Translations under genes and position numbers: made by a program
Shown: positions 50,638 through 61,500 of the stretch, one piece after another
How the letters are laid out: each line of letters starts with the position of its first letter
Position numbering within the stretch: position 1 is the first letter of the stretch
Notes under the pieces: model-generated
The model's database searches: none
Told to the model about the DNA's origin: nothing
Seen by the model: the letters and a program-made list of their open reading frames with translations, nothing else
Assembly (NCBI GenBank): GCA_021432635.1
Contig: MU270015.1
Coordinates: forward strand, 1,841,860 to 1,905,859
Reading direction: 5' to 3'
DNA from: Thozetella sp. PMI_491
Lineage: Eukaryota; Ascomycota; Sordariomycetes; Chaetosphaeriales; Chaetosphaeriaceae
DNA length: 64,000 nucleotides

Positions 50638-52000
50638 CTTGTCTTTCTGATCTTTTTGTATTTTTCAGTGCCTTTGTTTGTAACCAGTGCAGAGGTGAAT
50701 ATGCGAGTAGGTGCGGGGACGGATACCGCCAGCCACGAACGTGAAGATCTTTGGCTTATGTACTGTCTTGTTTAGTGATCTGTGTAGTTCAGGGAAGGAA
50801 CCGGCCGGCACCTGCTGACCCACCACAGTACGGGATATTATGCGGGACGTGAGACTTCCGTCGGAGTTGAGCCAGTTCAGAGTCATGCATCTGTGCTTAT
50901 GTTGTCCAACTTTGACTGGCAAATGTCCTTTCGACTGATTTGTCAGTGACTGTGCCCGAGGATTAGGGGGGTAGCCTCGTGATATTCCTTCTAACCTAGC
51001 TCCGCCCGAGGTGGTGGAATGAAGGGGGCGAACGGATCTTTTGCCTAACTATCTACCCAACTAGACTGACTCCTTTACCTCATTCATAAGCTATATAACT
51101 AAGGTATGCAGCTTACAGGTGAATACCCTGAACACTTGTTGGCTTAGAAACCTCCAGGTCAGCACGGGTATCCCATGAACTCATACCACCAAATGCACTT
51201 CGATTATTCTTACTTGATTAGGCAGGCCGATTATGTCGAAAATTAAAGTCCTCCCTGCGTCTTCGTTGGCACTAAAAGTGACACGACCTCTGTGTTCTTA
51301 CTCTACGGAATATTAGCCTCTAGTTTTATGTAACTGCTAGAGTCATTTTATTTACACCTAGGTACAACGCTCTATCTACAACCTCGTTGAAGGGGTTTCA
51401 TTGGCGAGGTTGCCTTTTTTGCTGCCGGGCTACCTACGTATGTGACACTTAAGCACACACCAAAGCGAGATCTTGAAGTTGTGCTATATTTGCAGGAGTA
51501 TCAAGACAATATTTCCCGGCCAAAAAAAAGTGTGCGTTTCGTGGTTGGGAACGGAAAAGGCTTCTCTAGGTATTGCTTCGGCACAGCTTCTACGGTCACG
51601 CTTTGAAGAGCATTGTAGGACGAGTATTTCTGCATTTGTTAGACTCATATTCAGATACCGCACCACGCAAAATGCGACAGTAATTGGCGTGGTGTCCCTT
51701 CTGCCAACTTGACCTGAGCTGCGATTGCGAGGGCTCACAGAATATTGTGTAGAAGGGAAGACCGGCACACAGAGGCACTATTTTTAGCATATGCAAACAG
51801 GCCACTGGCCTATGTGGGCCTGTCCTAGCCTAAGCGCCGAGAGTTGAGCATATAAATACCGCTATCCAGTCAGACCACCTCTGATAGGAAACGACCTTCT
51901 GTAGTCTACCAACAAGCAGATTTCCCTCAGTTACAGGGGCGGAAGATGCACTTCACACACTTCGACCCAGCTACCCCAAATCCAACAATCTCCAGAAACT
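50638..52000. other. Divergent intergenic region with a TATA box
   Basis: About 1.4 kb between the DUF3237-like and LYC1-like starts. It holds a TATAAATA box at 51851-51858 and a short upstream frame at 51946, both linked to the right-hand gene. No other gene is seen. Confidence 0.5.
51851..51858 (+). promoter_or_regulatory. TATA box of the LYC1-like gene
   Basis: TATAAATA about 150 bp upstream of the start codon at 52001. Confidence 0.5.
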
Positions 52001-52068
52001 ATGGAGTCGAGAGTTCCGCTTCAAGACGCCAAATCCCTATATTTACACCTCGAGCATCCAAGCCCTGA
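51946..52068 (+). promoter_or_regulatory. Overlapping upstream open reading frame
   Basis: An ATG at 51946, between the TATA box and the main start, opens a 40-codon frame that overlaps the LYC1-like start in another frame and stops at 52068. If transcribed, it could reduce translation of the main frame. Confidence 0.35.
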
Positions 52069-53188
52069 AGAATGCCTCAAGATCTGGACCGACACGTCGT
52101 CGTCGTGGAAAGATTCGCTGACAGTGTCAGCTTATCTCGCCGAGTCCCAGTTTTTGACAACCATTCCACTCGCGCGAGACCAGGGCATGACTACCTGGGT
52201 TCTTGTAGACAAAAGTCTCCCGCCAAACAAACGCCCAATTCTATGTTCGTGCGAGACTTTCCGCAAGCGGTCTCTAACGGCCGATGCAGAAGGCAACATT
52301 GAGGAGGTCGTCGTCCATGGCGTCGCGAGCGTTTTCTGCCCGCCAGAATACCGTGGTCGCGGCTATGCGAGTCGCCACATGGAGGAACTGGCTAGGCAAC
52401 TCCGCCAGTGGCAAACTGAGCATGGCAAAAGTGCTGGCAGTGTTCTGTATTCGGATATTGGCCCAGCATTTTATACCAGGTTCGGCTGGCTACCGAATGT
52501 CAGGAACATGCACCTTGTTCTCCCTGCCGCTGAGAGAAAGGAGCTAACGCCGGCACGGTTGGTTCTTGAATCCGACCTCGAAGACCTCTGCAGGAAGGAC
52601 GAGGCGCTGATTCGTGCGGCCATGGCAACACCTCATCGGGTGAAGAAGCGCGTGACAATAATACCAGACTTGGACCATATGCTTTGGCATATTCGGAAGG
52701 AAGATTTTGCCACCAAGCAAATCTTTGGGAGGATACCCCGAGCCAAAGGTGCTATTGCTGGAAGCCCTGGGAAACTTGTCTGGGCTATTTGGGTGCATCG
52801 TTATTATGAACATCCTGACGAGCCCGGAGAAGAAGGCTCCAACAATGTCCTCTTCATTCTCCGTCTGGTCGTGGAAGGCGACGAAACAGCCAATATGCCA
52901 TTGACGGAACAGGCACCACTGGCCGTCAACTACGACAAACAGGCGGTCGCGCTCAAAGCCGTACTCCAGGCGGCCCAGGCAGAGGCTTCGGAGTGGCGAC
53001 TAGATCATGTCCACATGTGGGAGCCGTCTCCCTTGATCGACAACCTTGTCACCCAAAGCGGGCTGGATGTTACCCGGGTCGAGCGGCAGGAAGAGAGCAT
53101 CGCGAGCATGGCGTGGTTCCAAGATGACGATGAAACCGGATCTGAACCACCTGTGTGGATCAACAATGAATACTATGCGTGGTGTTGA
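52001..53188 (+). CDS. LYC1-like GNAT acetyltransferase
   Basis: A single-exon gene of 395 residues. The first half has the GNAT acetyl-CoA signature: VVHGVASVFCPPEYRGRGYA, with YRGRGYA as the Q/R-x-x-G-x-G/A loop, followed by SRHMEELARQL, then SVLYSDIGPAFYTRFGW. The second half ends with WRLDHVHMWEPSPLIDNL and NNEYYAWC, a hallmark of LYC1 and related fungal proteins. Yarrowia LYC1 acetylates L-lysine on its side-chain amine, the first step of a lysine breakdown route. Substrate is not certain for this homologue. Neighbouring genes give no pathway context. A TATA box at 51851 and an overlapping upstream frame at 51946 precede it. Confidence 0.85.
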   Translation: MESRVPLQDAKSLYLHLEHPSPEECLKIWTDTSSSWKDSLTVSAYLAESQFLTTIPLARDQGMTTWVLVDKSLPPNKRPILCSCETFRKRSLTADAEGNIEEVVVHGVASVFCPPEYRGRGYASRHMEELARQLRQWQTEHGKSAGSVLYSDIGPAFYTRFGWLPNVRNMHLVLPAAERKELTPARLVLESDLEDLCRKDEALIRAAMATPHRVKKRVTIIPDLDHMLWHIRKEDFATKQIFGRIPRAKGAIAGSPGKLVWAIWVHRYYEHPDEPGEEGSNNVLFILRLVVEGDETANMPLTEQAPLAVNYDKQAVALKAVLQAAQAEASEWRLDHVHMWEPSPLIDNLVTQSGLDVTRVERQEESIASMAWFQDDDETGSEPPVWINNEYYAWC

Positions 53189-53379
53189 GTTAGAAGCACT
53201 GTAGATAGCGGGGCTTATGCATTCCTCGTGATAGTTGAAGACTCCTTGGTTGTTAGAAGTGAGGCACGAAAACAAATGCCTTGTATGCTATTCATCGAAT
53301 AGTGTATCATCCTAAATTGCCCCGGGTATTTATGATGCCAAAAGAAGTATACCTCCACGTGTGACCACCGCCTTAGGAC

Positions 53380-56157
53380 TTAATCGTCCCACTCAATACA
53401 GTCATATTGAAGTATAAGATCTTTCACCCTTCCATGCCAATTGCCCGACTCCATCGCCACCACTCTAGCTCTCTTTCCATCGAGCGTCTTGGCCAGCATC
53501 TGAAAGCCTGGATGTTGACACACCGCCTCGAGGAGCTCCGAATCTCCGATCTTGGATGCGTAATGAATAGGGGCCCAGCCTTCCTTTCCCATTTCCAGTC
53601 CGACGCTGTCTAGTTTTAGAAGCTTCATCGCGCAGTCTACATGGGCGTTTGCGAGGGCCTCAATGAGAGGAGCGTTGCCAGAGTTGTCTTTGGCCACTGC
53701 CGCGTCGGGACAGTTAGCGAGCCGAAGGAGCGTCTCTAGCGTTGCGCTTTCTCCCTGGATACAGGCGTGGTGAAATGCGGATTTCCCATAGTTATCCGCA
53801 AGGTAAACTTTCGCACCGTGTCTTACCAGTACTTCCACGCACTCGGGGTCGTCCAGAAAGTCGAACAAAGGCGGCCGGCCGTCAAAGTCCTGAATGTTGA
53901 TGCACCTAGCATCGTGTTTATCACACAACACGGAGACAATTTTAAGTCTCTCGGTGCTTTGCGCTGACAACCCGGCAAAGTGAAGGGCAGTCTGGCCGTT
54001 CTCATCCTGTATTGTTGGATCAGCCCCGGCGTCTAGAAGTAACTTAACGCAGGATGCTGAGAGACGCGAGGTTATGTGGACAGCAGTCTCGCCCCAGATG
54101 TTGGTTTGATTGATGTCGAGCTTATCCGGGCAACGACTCCAAATCTTAAGCACGGCAGCTAGACCGCTATCTAGCTTGGACTCGGCGGCTGCATGGATGA
54201 TATTGGCACCGAGATTGGACACCAGCAGCGGATCAGCACCGCGCTCCACCAGGATGCGCATCTCTTCGACACGGCCCGAAGCTGCTGCCCAATGTAGCGG
54301 TGTCCAGTGATATTTCTTGTCCTTTTGATCGATGAGGTTGTGGGTAATCTTGGTTCCCTTCGGCTTCTCGAATGCCGAAGCCCGAAAATACTCGAGGACT
54401 GCGGCGAAAAGAGGAGATCTCCCATTGAACTGAGACTTCCACTTTGTCCAATTCGTGGCTGCCGGAGCATCATTGGCGTCGTCCACTAGCTGTATGAGTC
54501 TGTTGATGAGTTAGCCAGCTGCGACTCATGATGAGATGGGGGGCTTTTGGAGACATGCTCTTGTAGCCGAGGTCGCTCGGAATGCCCGTCACTATATAAG
54601 CCGAGCGCTGCGATGTGGATCGGGGTGAAGTCGAATCCTGAGAGCACGTCGTCTTTGTCGCCAAATGCTTGCACTAGTCTCTTTTCAGTTTCTGTTGCAT
54701 TACCTCCTATGGAATTAAGCACGGCAAAGTCGACAGGCGTCCTTGTTGGCGGGTTAGTGATGCAAGCGTTGCGGAAAAGAGGCATGGGGCCACCGGAATC
54801 TCACCTAGCACCAACATCCCCAGCGGACGTGGACGCACCACATGCCAGCAGATACTTGACAATGTCAACCTGTCTACTATACGCTGCTGTCTAGTGAAAG
54901 GGCGGTCAGTTTTTGCCTTGTCAGCCTCCCTAAGGACGACTTACATGAAGGAGGGACCATCCGTCCGGCGCAGTATCCCATATAGTTGCTTCTTTAGACT
55001 CGATGCACTCCTTCAACTTCTCAAGGTTGCCATGCTTCACGTAACGCAGTGCATTCGATCCTTCTGGCACTATCCGGAACGTCGCAAGGTCACAAATTTG
55101 GATGCTTTTTGCAGACATAACTTGGAACAAGGCCCGTCGGAACGACCGCGAATGTTCCTCGGTCACCGCTTCCAGGCTACCACGCGCCGTACATTTCGTA
55201 TCGGTGCAGTGAGTCCTTTGTCTTTTAGAACCGATGTATATGCGATATTGTCGCTCTTGGGGTGCATTGTGGCACTCGCAGTGGCAGTTATAGCGGCACG
55301 CCGTACGGACCACGAACATGTCCTCCGAGAATCGCTGCCTTGCACGTTGATGGACTATATCTGTGCTAGTTCTGGCTTTCTTGTCCGGATCGGTAATATC
55401 GAGGGCCGAATCATTCAGAGATACTGATGATCCCCAAGGAGTGGAGCTTTCGACGCTGGTCACTGAGCTGAAGATAGATGCTCGTTCCATGTAGGAGTTC
55501 GAGTCCGACTCAACGCTGCTCGTGCTTTCAGAGGCGATACTGGTTCTTCTGGGGCGCTCTCTGGTCCATGGCACCATCAAATGAACAGAACCCGCCGAAC
55601 GTTCCTCGCTTGTAGCACTTGGCGGTGTGCTTTCGTCGGAGGGCTTGGATATCATGAAGCGGGGATACTGGTTCGCTATGTCTATGAAAGTCTCGCTATG
55701 CAAGAATCAGTACTTTATACACGCCAAAATGAAGGGGAAGGTAGTCCTACGCAGTTATTATCTCAAGGAATGTGCGAAGAATGGCGTTCTGCTCTTTCAC
55801 TTGCGCGTGCAGCTTGATGATTGATGCTTTGTGCTGAACCCATTTCGCTCGGCTCGCGACAGACAGACTCGAGCCTGACAGCTGCAGTAGCCTAGCCCGA
55901 AGCTCGCCAACAAGCAACCTTGAACGCTCGAGGGCATCCTCGAGAGCGGGACGCGACACGCGGTGCAGCGTGGACGGTGCTCGCAGCACGCGTTTGAAGC
56001 CAGCGAGAGCCTCGGTAAAAGCGGAAATGTCGTAGGACAAAGCTGCGAGCTCTATTTCGCAGTTCTTGAAAGTCCTAATGCAATCCAGTATTGTCTTAGA
56101 CGCGCCTACGAGCTCAGACACCGAGCTTAACAAGCCAATGACGCTAATGGGATCCAT
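53380..56157 (-). CDS. Ankyrin-repeat protein with a fungal STAND-type N-terminal domain
   Basis: Five exons on the minus strand: 56157-55751, 55695-54945, 54890-54805, 54741-54555 and 54489-53380; introns of 54-65 nt; 846 residues. Phases agree at every junction. The first exon begins MDPISVIGLLSSVSELVGAS and continues as a helical segment with a CIRTFKNCEIELAALSYDIS motif, matching the N-terminal domain often found in fungal STAND (NLR-like) proteins (SesA/PigL_N type). A Ser-rich, likely disordered linker with CRYNCHCECH follows. The last three exons hold ankyrin repeats (WTPLHWAAASGRVEEMRILV, GQTALHFAGLSA and so on). Unusually, there is no NACHT or NB-ARC between the N-terminal domain and the repeats. 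It may act as a sensor or scaffold, which is inference. Confidence 0.82.
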
Positions 56158-56804
56158 CCGGTGAACTTGGCAACGGAAAGCTTCGCGATTACTGACTGAG
56201 ACGTGGCCGGCTTGACATTAAGGGTGGAGGTGCAAGATTGTGTGTGAACTGGTTTAGTTGATTCCTGCTAAAGCAGCGTGGGCTCCATATGGCCGTCGGG
56301 TGGTGATCGTGGCAGTCCTTGCCTACGGGGCAGACGGTCCTCAAGTGGAAGGGTGGAAAGGGAGTGAACCGAGCGTCATACCTGGCCGGGGCTACTGGAT
56401 AAGCTGTGCACACAATGTTAGCCCGACAGCTGAACCAACAGCAGCCTGGCTTCCCGTCCCCTGGCGCGTAAAACCCTCGGTGCGCGAAACAAGGGGCTGC
56501 TATTGGCCAACTACCTGGGCGTTGGTCCGGGAAATGTCACCGTATGTTGAGGTTCAGTTTTCTCTGAAACCAACAGCCATTTTGAAACGGGCCTCGCCAG
56601 CTTCCACCCTTGCCCCCCATCACTTCTAGAATTACAGTACCACCTCGAAATCAATCTGGGATGACGGCAACGACCGGACTTGGAACGTAGTCTAAGGGTT
56701 AGGGTTTAAATAGTCCCCCCCCCAAAGCTATTAAGAGGGGTGCGCACTTGGTCCTCCAGTGCCATCGGCGGAGCCCAAGGTTCACCGTGGAAAGACCGTA
56801 AACC
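56158..56804. other. Divergent intergenic region with two telomere-like units
   Basis: 647 bp between the ankyrin gene and the GNAT gene. At about 56692-56706 the sequence reads CTAAGGGTTAGGGTTT, two units of the TTAGGG telomere repeat. No other feature is seen. Confidence 0.5.
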
Positions 56805-57712
56805 ATGGCTGCGATGCCCGTTAGTCTTGAGATGCGCTTGGCAACGGGCGCAGATGCGCCTCGAATCGCTGAAATACACATGGCCGCCTTTTCATCGAAT
56901 GCGATGCTTCACGCTCAGTTTCCAACTCCAGAGATCCGCCAAGGATTACAGAGAAGCGTCGAGGCTAAGGCGAGAGCCGATATCGACGATCCAAGAACAA
57001 CTGTCCTCGTTGTTTTGAGCTCCGCAGGTAATTTGGGGGACTGCTCGTGGAAACTTGCTCCATAGACAATAGATTGCCTCAACTTCTCTGCAGCGGCAGC
57101 CAAGTTCATTGCTAACTGTGCAACCGTTGTAGGATCGGAACAGGGCGACGGCATCATTATATCATTCGCAAAATGGTGTCACCCTGTCCTCCCTGGTGAA
57201 GATTATGTCGAACCGGATTGGATATGGCCGGAAGGTACCGACCTTACCATCCTCGATGCCTGGACTGCCAAGACACAAGAAGCTCAGCGAGGCACCCTAG
57301 GTGACACCCCCTGCTACCGTATGTATTCTTCCGTTCTTACTCATGCCTCGAATCGATGAGTTGAACACTACTATGCCAATGCCCGGCCCTGGCTATGCGT
57401 CTGACCTCCTCGAGTGTTCCACCACCAGTGTTTATGCAAACCGCTCACGGAAATGTAGGACTCACATTCATTGGCACTGATCCCGCGTATAATGGCCGTG
57501 GAGCGGCTTCATTGCTGCTGAAGTGGGGTATAGCCCAGTCCAACCTGAGCCGCTGGCCCATATATTTAGAGAGCACCGTGGAAGCCGTGCCCTTTTACAG
57601 AAAGCATGGCATGGCCGAGGGGGAAACAATTTCTTTTCCTACCTACGTCGACGCGAGCGGCAATACGGAGATATACAGTGAGACTGTCTTCACTTATCGG
57701 ACCTGTCCTTGA
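56805..57712 (+). CDS. GNAT family N-acetyltransferase
   Basis: Three exons: 56805-57027, 57133-57318 and 57459-57712, with introns of 105 nt (GTAATT...TGTAG) and 140 nt (GTATGT...TGTAG); 220 residues. The start context is good (AAACCATGGC). LEMRLATGADAPRIAEIHMA is the opening strand-helix of the fold. After the second splice, TPCY-RLTFIGTDPAYNGRGAAS carries the acetyl-CoA loop (Y-N-G-R-G-A-A), then WPIYLESTVEAVPFYRKHGM is the usual C-terminal block. Substrate unknown. The second intron is long for this window, but no other join keeps frame. Confidence 0.8.
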
Positions 57713-58278
57713 GGATTGTGCTAGTACAGCTTGGCACAATTCCGTAATGTGAAGTAGGATTATGCGGCGCGAAAACACACCAACAACCGCCAATCCTGCT
57801 TCTTCTTGGGATGTGGATATGCCGCATTCGTCGCCAGCTCTCGATGCTATTTGGATTTAAGGTGGACTAAGGAGTAGCAGCGACCAAGGCGAGTTGTATT
57901 CAGTTAACTATGCGCCTTACTGATAATGACTTCAGCATCATCTCATCCACGTTGGAAGACTTAGAGGCTGCATATTTTCTTGCCAATGCCCTTAGTGATG
58001 GTTAGTAAATGTCATTATAATGATACTAGACTTTCTTGAGGGTGCATTAATGAGGTAGGGAACAATCACATTGAGCAGGTGGAGTTCAGGCTGAGTGAAT
58101 TTAATAGACCACCCCCCCCACCCTGTGTTTCAATAAAGGTTTCCAGGACACTACTCCGTGATTGGTACCACGCCAGACAATATTTCCAGGGCTTCGGTGT
58201 ATAAGCTGGTATTTTAATCATACACCAACGTGGGGAAATGCGACTCGTTTGAGACTTTGGTCACCATATTATAGGCCT
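57713..58278. other. Convergent intergenic region
   Basis: 566 bp between the ends of two convergent genes, with no supported gene. Confidence 0.5.
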
Positions 58279-61200
58279 TTAATAAGCCAGCCAAGGCACA
58301 CCATAGTCATCCGTTGCCAACCTCCCCACGTCCACCCCAGAGAGTTCCTCAATAAGCACCTGGCAGCCTATATGGCCATTCTTCTGCGCAAAGTCCATCG
58401 CCCGCAGGCAGCGCCGCTCAGAGAACCCCTCATGATGCACCCCGCTCGCCAGGGCGCGCTCGTTCGTGTCCCATAGGAACCGGATCATATCTAAGCGCCC
58501 ATGCTCTGCCGCGGCTTCTAGCGGCCACCTACCTTCTGTCATCGACGGCAGCGCGCTCAGGTACGCCCCTTGGCGCAGCAGTTCGGCCGCTAGGGGACAG
58601 CTGCCCACAATGGCCGCGAATTGCAGGGCAGTGCCGCCGGCGCAGACGTGCGGGGGGGCGTTGACGTCGGCGCCGTGCTGCAGAAGCAGGCGTACCATTT
58701 CGAGGCTACCTACCTCTGCAGCATATTGCAGCGGTGTGCGCCAGGTGTGGAAGCATGGCGGCTGGTTCACGTCGGCGCCGTGGCTGAGTAGAAGATCCAC
58801 GATGTCGGCCCGGCCTAACTGGATAGCGAGCATAAGAGGTGTCCGGCTGTCACCTTTTGTTCCGGTCATAGCGACGCCATTGGGATCAGAGCCCGCCCGG
58901 AGAAGTCTTCGGATGGCCTGGAGGTTTGGTCCGCAGGCCTGAGCTGGGATAGTGGAACAGTGGCCCCTTGCCTCACGAGGGCCAGCAAACCCATTCTCTC
59001 TGGGTTCCTTTGGCACCCCAATGATAGCCAGTCCGAGAGGCGTGACTTGACGGGGGGAAGAATGAGATGGGCCCCAATGATGACCTTGAGAAAGTGACCG
59101 CGGTGCAGTCAAGTTGACTACTCCACTGTCGAGTAATGTCTCTAGCGTCTCGGCATTTCCTGGGACGTCTGCCATTAGGAACTTCAGGGTTGACGCCCCA
59201 ACAGATTTTCGGGGTATCCTCTTTTCTCTCCCGTTAGCACACAGGGTTTGCAGCATCTCTGGACGGTGATGAATCGCTGCTTGAATGGGGCCGTCAGCAA
59301 GGGGATCAGCTCCTAGGTCTAGAAGCTGCTCGATCATATCCGTATGGCCTGCCTCGATAGCATAACAGAGGCAGTTGCCGAGCGATATTCTGTCGGTGTC
59401 CGGTATGTACTCGACGTAGCGACGGAAAAACGGGATGTTGTCCGTCTCTATACAGCGCTTGCACAAAGCGGTAAGAGTGTGGCCAAAGAAATGTATTCGA
59501 CAACCGGATGCAATGGCTATGTCGAATAGGATCTCAGGGTCACACCACTCAATGGCTGCTGTTATTGTCTCGTGCGAGAAACCCAACTGTGTGCTCCGGT
59601 TGAGAACGGCGTATACTAGGCTGCGATTCCGCCTCTCCAGGGCAGCGCCGAGCGCACCGATGTTTTCAGAGTCCCCCCCGTCGACACCGAACCCAGCTTC
59701 AAGCAAGCTCTGCGCGACATCCTCGTACCCAAGACGAATGGCCTTGATGAAAGCCGCGCCGCGGCTCCGATAAGCCTGCCTTGAAGTCGTGGCTCTGGCT
59801 ACCAAGTCTCTCACATACGATATGTTTCCTGTTTCAATTGCAGCCAGGAGGAGGGGTTCGAATCGCTCCCCCTCACCAAGGTTTTCAAGAGCGCCGGCTG
59901 CCTCGAATTTCTTAATAAGGTCTTCATTCCCAACTCGCATTGCTTCAGCGAATGGTGTCGTGGCCCTCGAGCCGTCGAGAGTGTTGAGAGGAGCAGCGTC
60001 AGGGTCGAGGTTAGGTTGGCGGGCAAGTACCAGGTCTACCAGCTCCTTCTTCTCTGAGATGATCGCTGCAGTCAGGATCTGAGACAGGTATTCCTCCAAG
60101 TCGACATAGTCAATAAGATGCTGTACCAATTTCACATGCCCACGCTGTGCAGCGGTAACAGCGGCCATGTTGATCGCGTGGCTTCCTTCAGCCAAGCATT
60201 CGCCGCACCCATCTTGGGTGCATTTGTCGATCATGACGAGGATTAGTTTTATGGCATCGATTTCATTCGTGAAGTGGGCAACCGCTGCTATGCTTTCCCA
60301 GTTTCCGGCGTACCCAGTGAAAAACTCTTTGTGATCTGACGAATCGATAGCAAGAGCGAGTCTGCAGGCCAGGTCGTATGTTGAGAACGACTCCGCGGAA
60401 TCCAACACGTTCCTCATCGTCACATTCGCACCGGCCTCGATCAGGGCCTCGAATGCTTCGAACAGATCGGGAGTGGGGGTCCTTGCGGCCCACGACCGAG
60501 AGCTCGGCGGCCAGGCTCGGGGATTCGCGGCCGTGATCAAATGGGAGACAGTACTGCGACTCATGTCAACTGGTTGATAGCTTTTGTTCACATCAGCACC
60601 AGCGGCCACTAGGACCTTGATGAGAGGTAAAGCGCCGAGTTCTGCCGCCAGTTCGACCGGGGTGTACTTTTGACCACGACTGACACACACAATTTCGTTG
60701 ACACGCACTAGGCTGCGGTCGAGCAGCATCTTCGCCACCTTTGCGTCCTTGGCTTCGATCGCGGCGCGGAAGATGTTGTCAGAGAGCGTTCTTGAAGTGT
60801 GCGGCGGACTCTCTTCTAGGATCCGAAGAAAGACAGAGTGGATGACGAGACGCCCTAGGAAACGTAGGATATTCTCCATTGGGATATCGCTGAGCCCGGC
60901 GAAGCCGTTCAGCATGGAGAAGATCAAAACTCGGACGAAATCAGTCTCGAACACCTGCTCCCCCGTGATGAGCGTCCCGTTTTCCCCGACAAGAAAGCCA
61001 GCGAGGTTTCCAAGTCGCTGTCGATGGGAATTTGGCTGTTTCACAGCAGACTGGTCTTTGGAGGAGAGTATGGATGCCACCATGTCTCGGCTGAGACCCT
61101 TCAGAGCAGGGTTTTGATCGTCGAGACTGATGCCCCGTGATCGCAGCTGCTCCTCCAGTTGGCCGTAAGGCAGCGAGCCCCAGTCTCCCGGAACCTTGTC

Positions 61201-61500
61201 AGGGAAGGACATGTTGTTGTGTCCTGGAAGTCCCAGCCTTGAAAAGGTCGAGATCATGATCCAGTCTGGGTCATCACGGATGCCTGCCTGTGCAGGACTC
61301 GGGGGCGTAGGAGCCGCACTGCCTGCCCCGCTGCTTGCTGCATCGATACTGTCGCCGCCCACCTGTCGCATCTTTTGGTCTTGTCCCTGGCCCTGGCCAG
61401 CCGCGGTGGTTGCGCTCGCCATGTCAGCATCGACCGCGGCCGCCTGGGTCTCGCTGTCGAGGCTCTCGACGGTCTGATTGTAGGAATTCCAGTCCTGCAT
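58279..61500 (-). CDS. Giant ankyrin-repeat protein (1073 residues)
   Basis: A single open frame with an ATG at 61500. The first 70 or so residues are polar and low in complexity (a GQGQGQDQ segment and Ser/Ala-rich stretches). A short conserved-looking segment, DKVPGDWGSLPYGQLEEQLR, follows. Ankyrin repeats begin at about residue 245 (NIFRAAIEAKDAKVAKMLLD) and continue with gaps to the C-terminus. The strongest lie near the end: SRTPLMLAIQLGRADIVDLL, RTPLQYAAEVGSLEMVRLLL and WPLEAAAEHGRLDMIRFL. There is no membrane segment, signal peptide or NTPase domain. A (TTTGGGG)6 repeat lies 210-250 bp upstream of its start. Confidence 0.88.
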   Translation of the reverse strand: MQDWNSYNQTVESLDSETQAAAVDADMASATTAAGQGQGQDQKMRQVGGDSIDAASSGAGSAAPTPPSPAQAGIRDDPDWIMISTFSRLGLPGHNNMSFPDKVPGDWGSLPYGQLEEQLRSRGISLDDQNPALKGLSRDMVASILSSKDQSAVKQPNSHRQRLGNLAGFLVGENGTLITGEQVFETDFVRVLIFSMLNGFAGLSDIPMENILRFLGRLVIHSVFLRILEESPPHTSRTLSDNIFRAAIEAKDAKVAKMLLDRSLVRVNEIVCVSRGQKYTPVELAAELGALPLIKVLVAAGADVNKSYQPVDMSRSTVSHLITAANPRAWPPSSRSWAARTPTPDLFEAFEALIEAGANVTMRNVLDSAESFSTYDLACRLALAIDSSDHKEFFTGYAGNWESIAAVAHFTNEIDAIKLILVMIDKCTQDGCGECLAEGSHAINMAAVTAAQRGHVKLVQHLIDYVDLEEYLSQILTAAIISEKKELVDLVLARQPNLDPDAAPLNTLDGSRATTPFAEAMRVGNEDLIKKFEAAGALENLGEGERFEPLLLAAIETGNISYVRDLVARATTSRQAYRSRGAAFIKAIRLGYEDVAQSLLEAGFGVDGGDSENIGALGAALERRNRSLVYAVLNRSTQLGFSHETITAAIEWCDPEILFDIAIASGCRIHFFGHTLTALCKRCIETDNIPFFRRYVEYIPDTDRISLGNCLCYAIEAGHTDMIEQLLDLGADPLADGPIQAAIHHRPEMLQTLCANGREKRIPRKSVGASTLKFLMADVPGNAETLETLLDSGVVNLTAPRSLSQGHHWGPSHSSPRQVTPLGLAIIGVPKEPRENGFAGPREARGHCSTIPAQACGPNLQAIRRLLRAGSDPNGVAMTGTKGDSRTPLMLAIQLGRADIVDLLLSHGADVNQPPCFHTWRTPLQYAAEVGSLEMVRLLLQHGADVNAPPHVCAGGTALQFAAIVGSCPLAAELLRQGAYLSALPSMTEGRWPLEAAAEHGRLDMIRFLWDTNERALASGVHHEGFSERRCLRAMDFAQKNGHIGCQVLIEELSGVDVGRLATDDYGVPWLAY

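Noticed and set aside
57361-57458. Possible extra exon in the second GNAT gene (frame containing YANARPWLC)
   Set aside because: No pair of splice sites keeps frame into the acetyl-CoA motif, whereas direct joining of the flanking exons gives a continuous domain.
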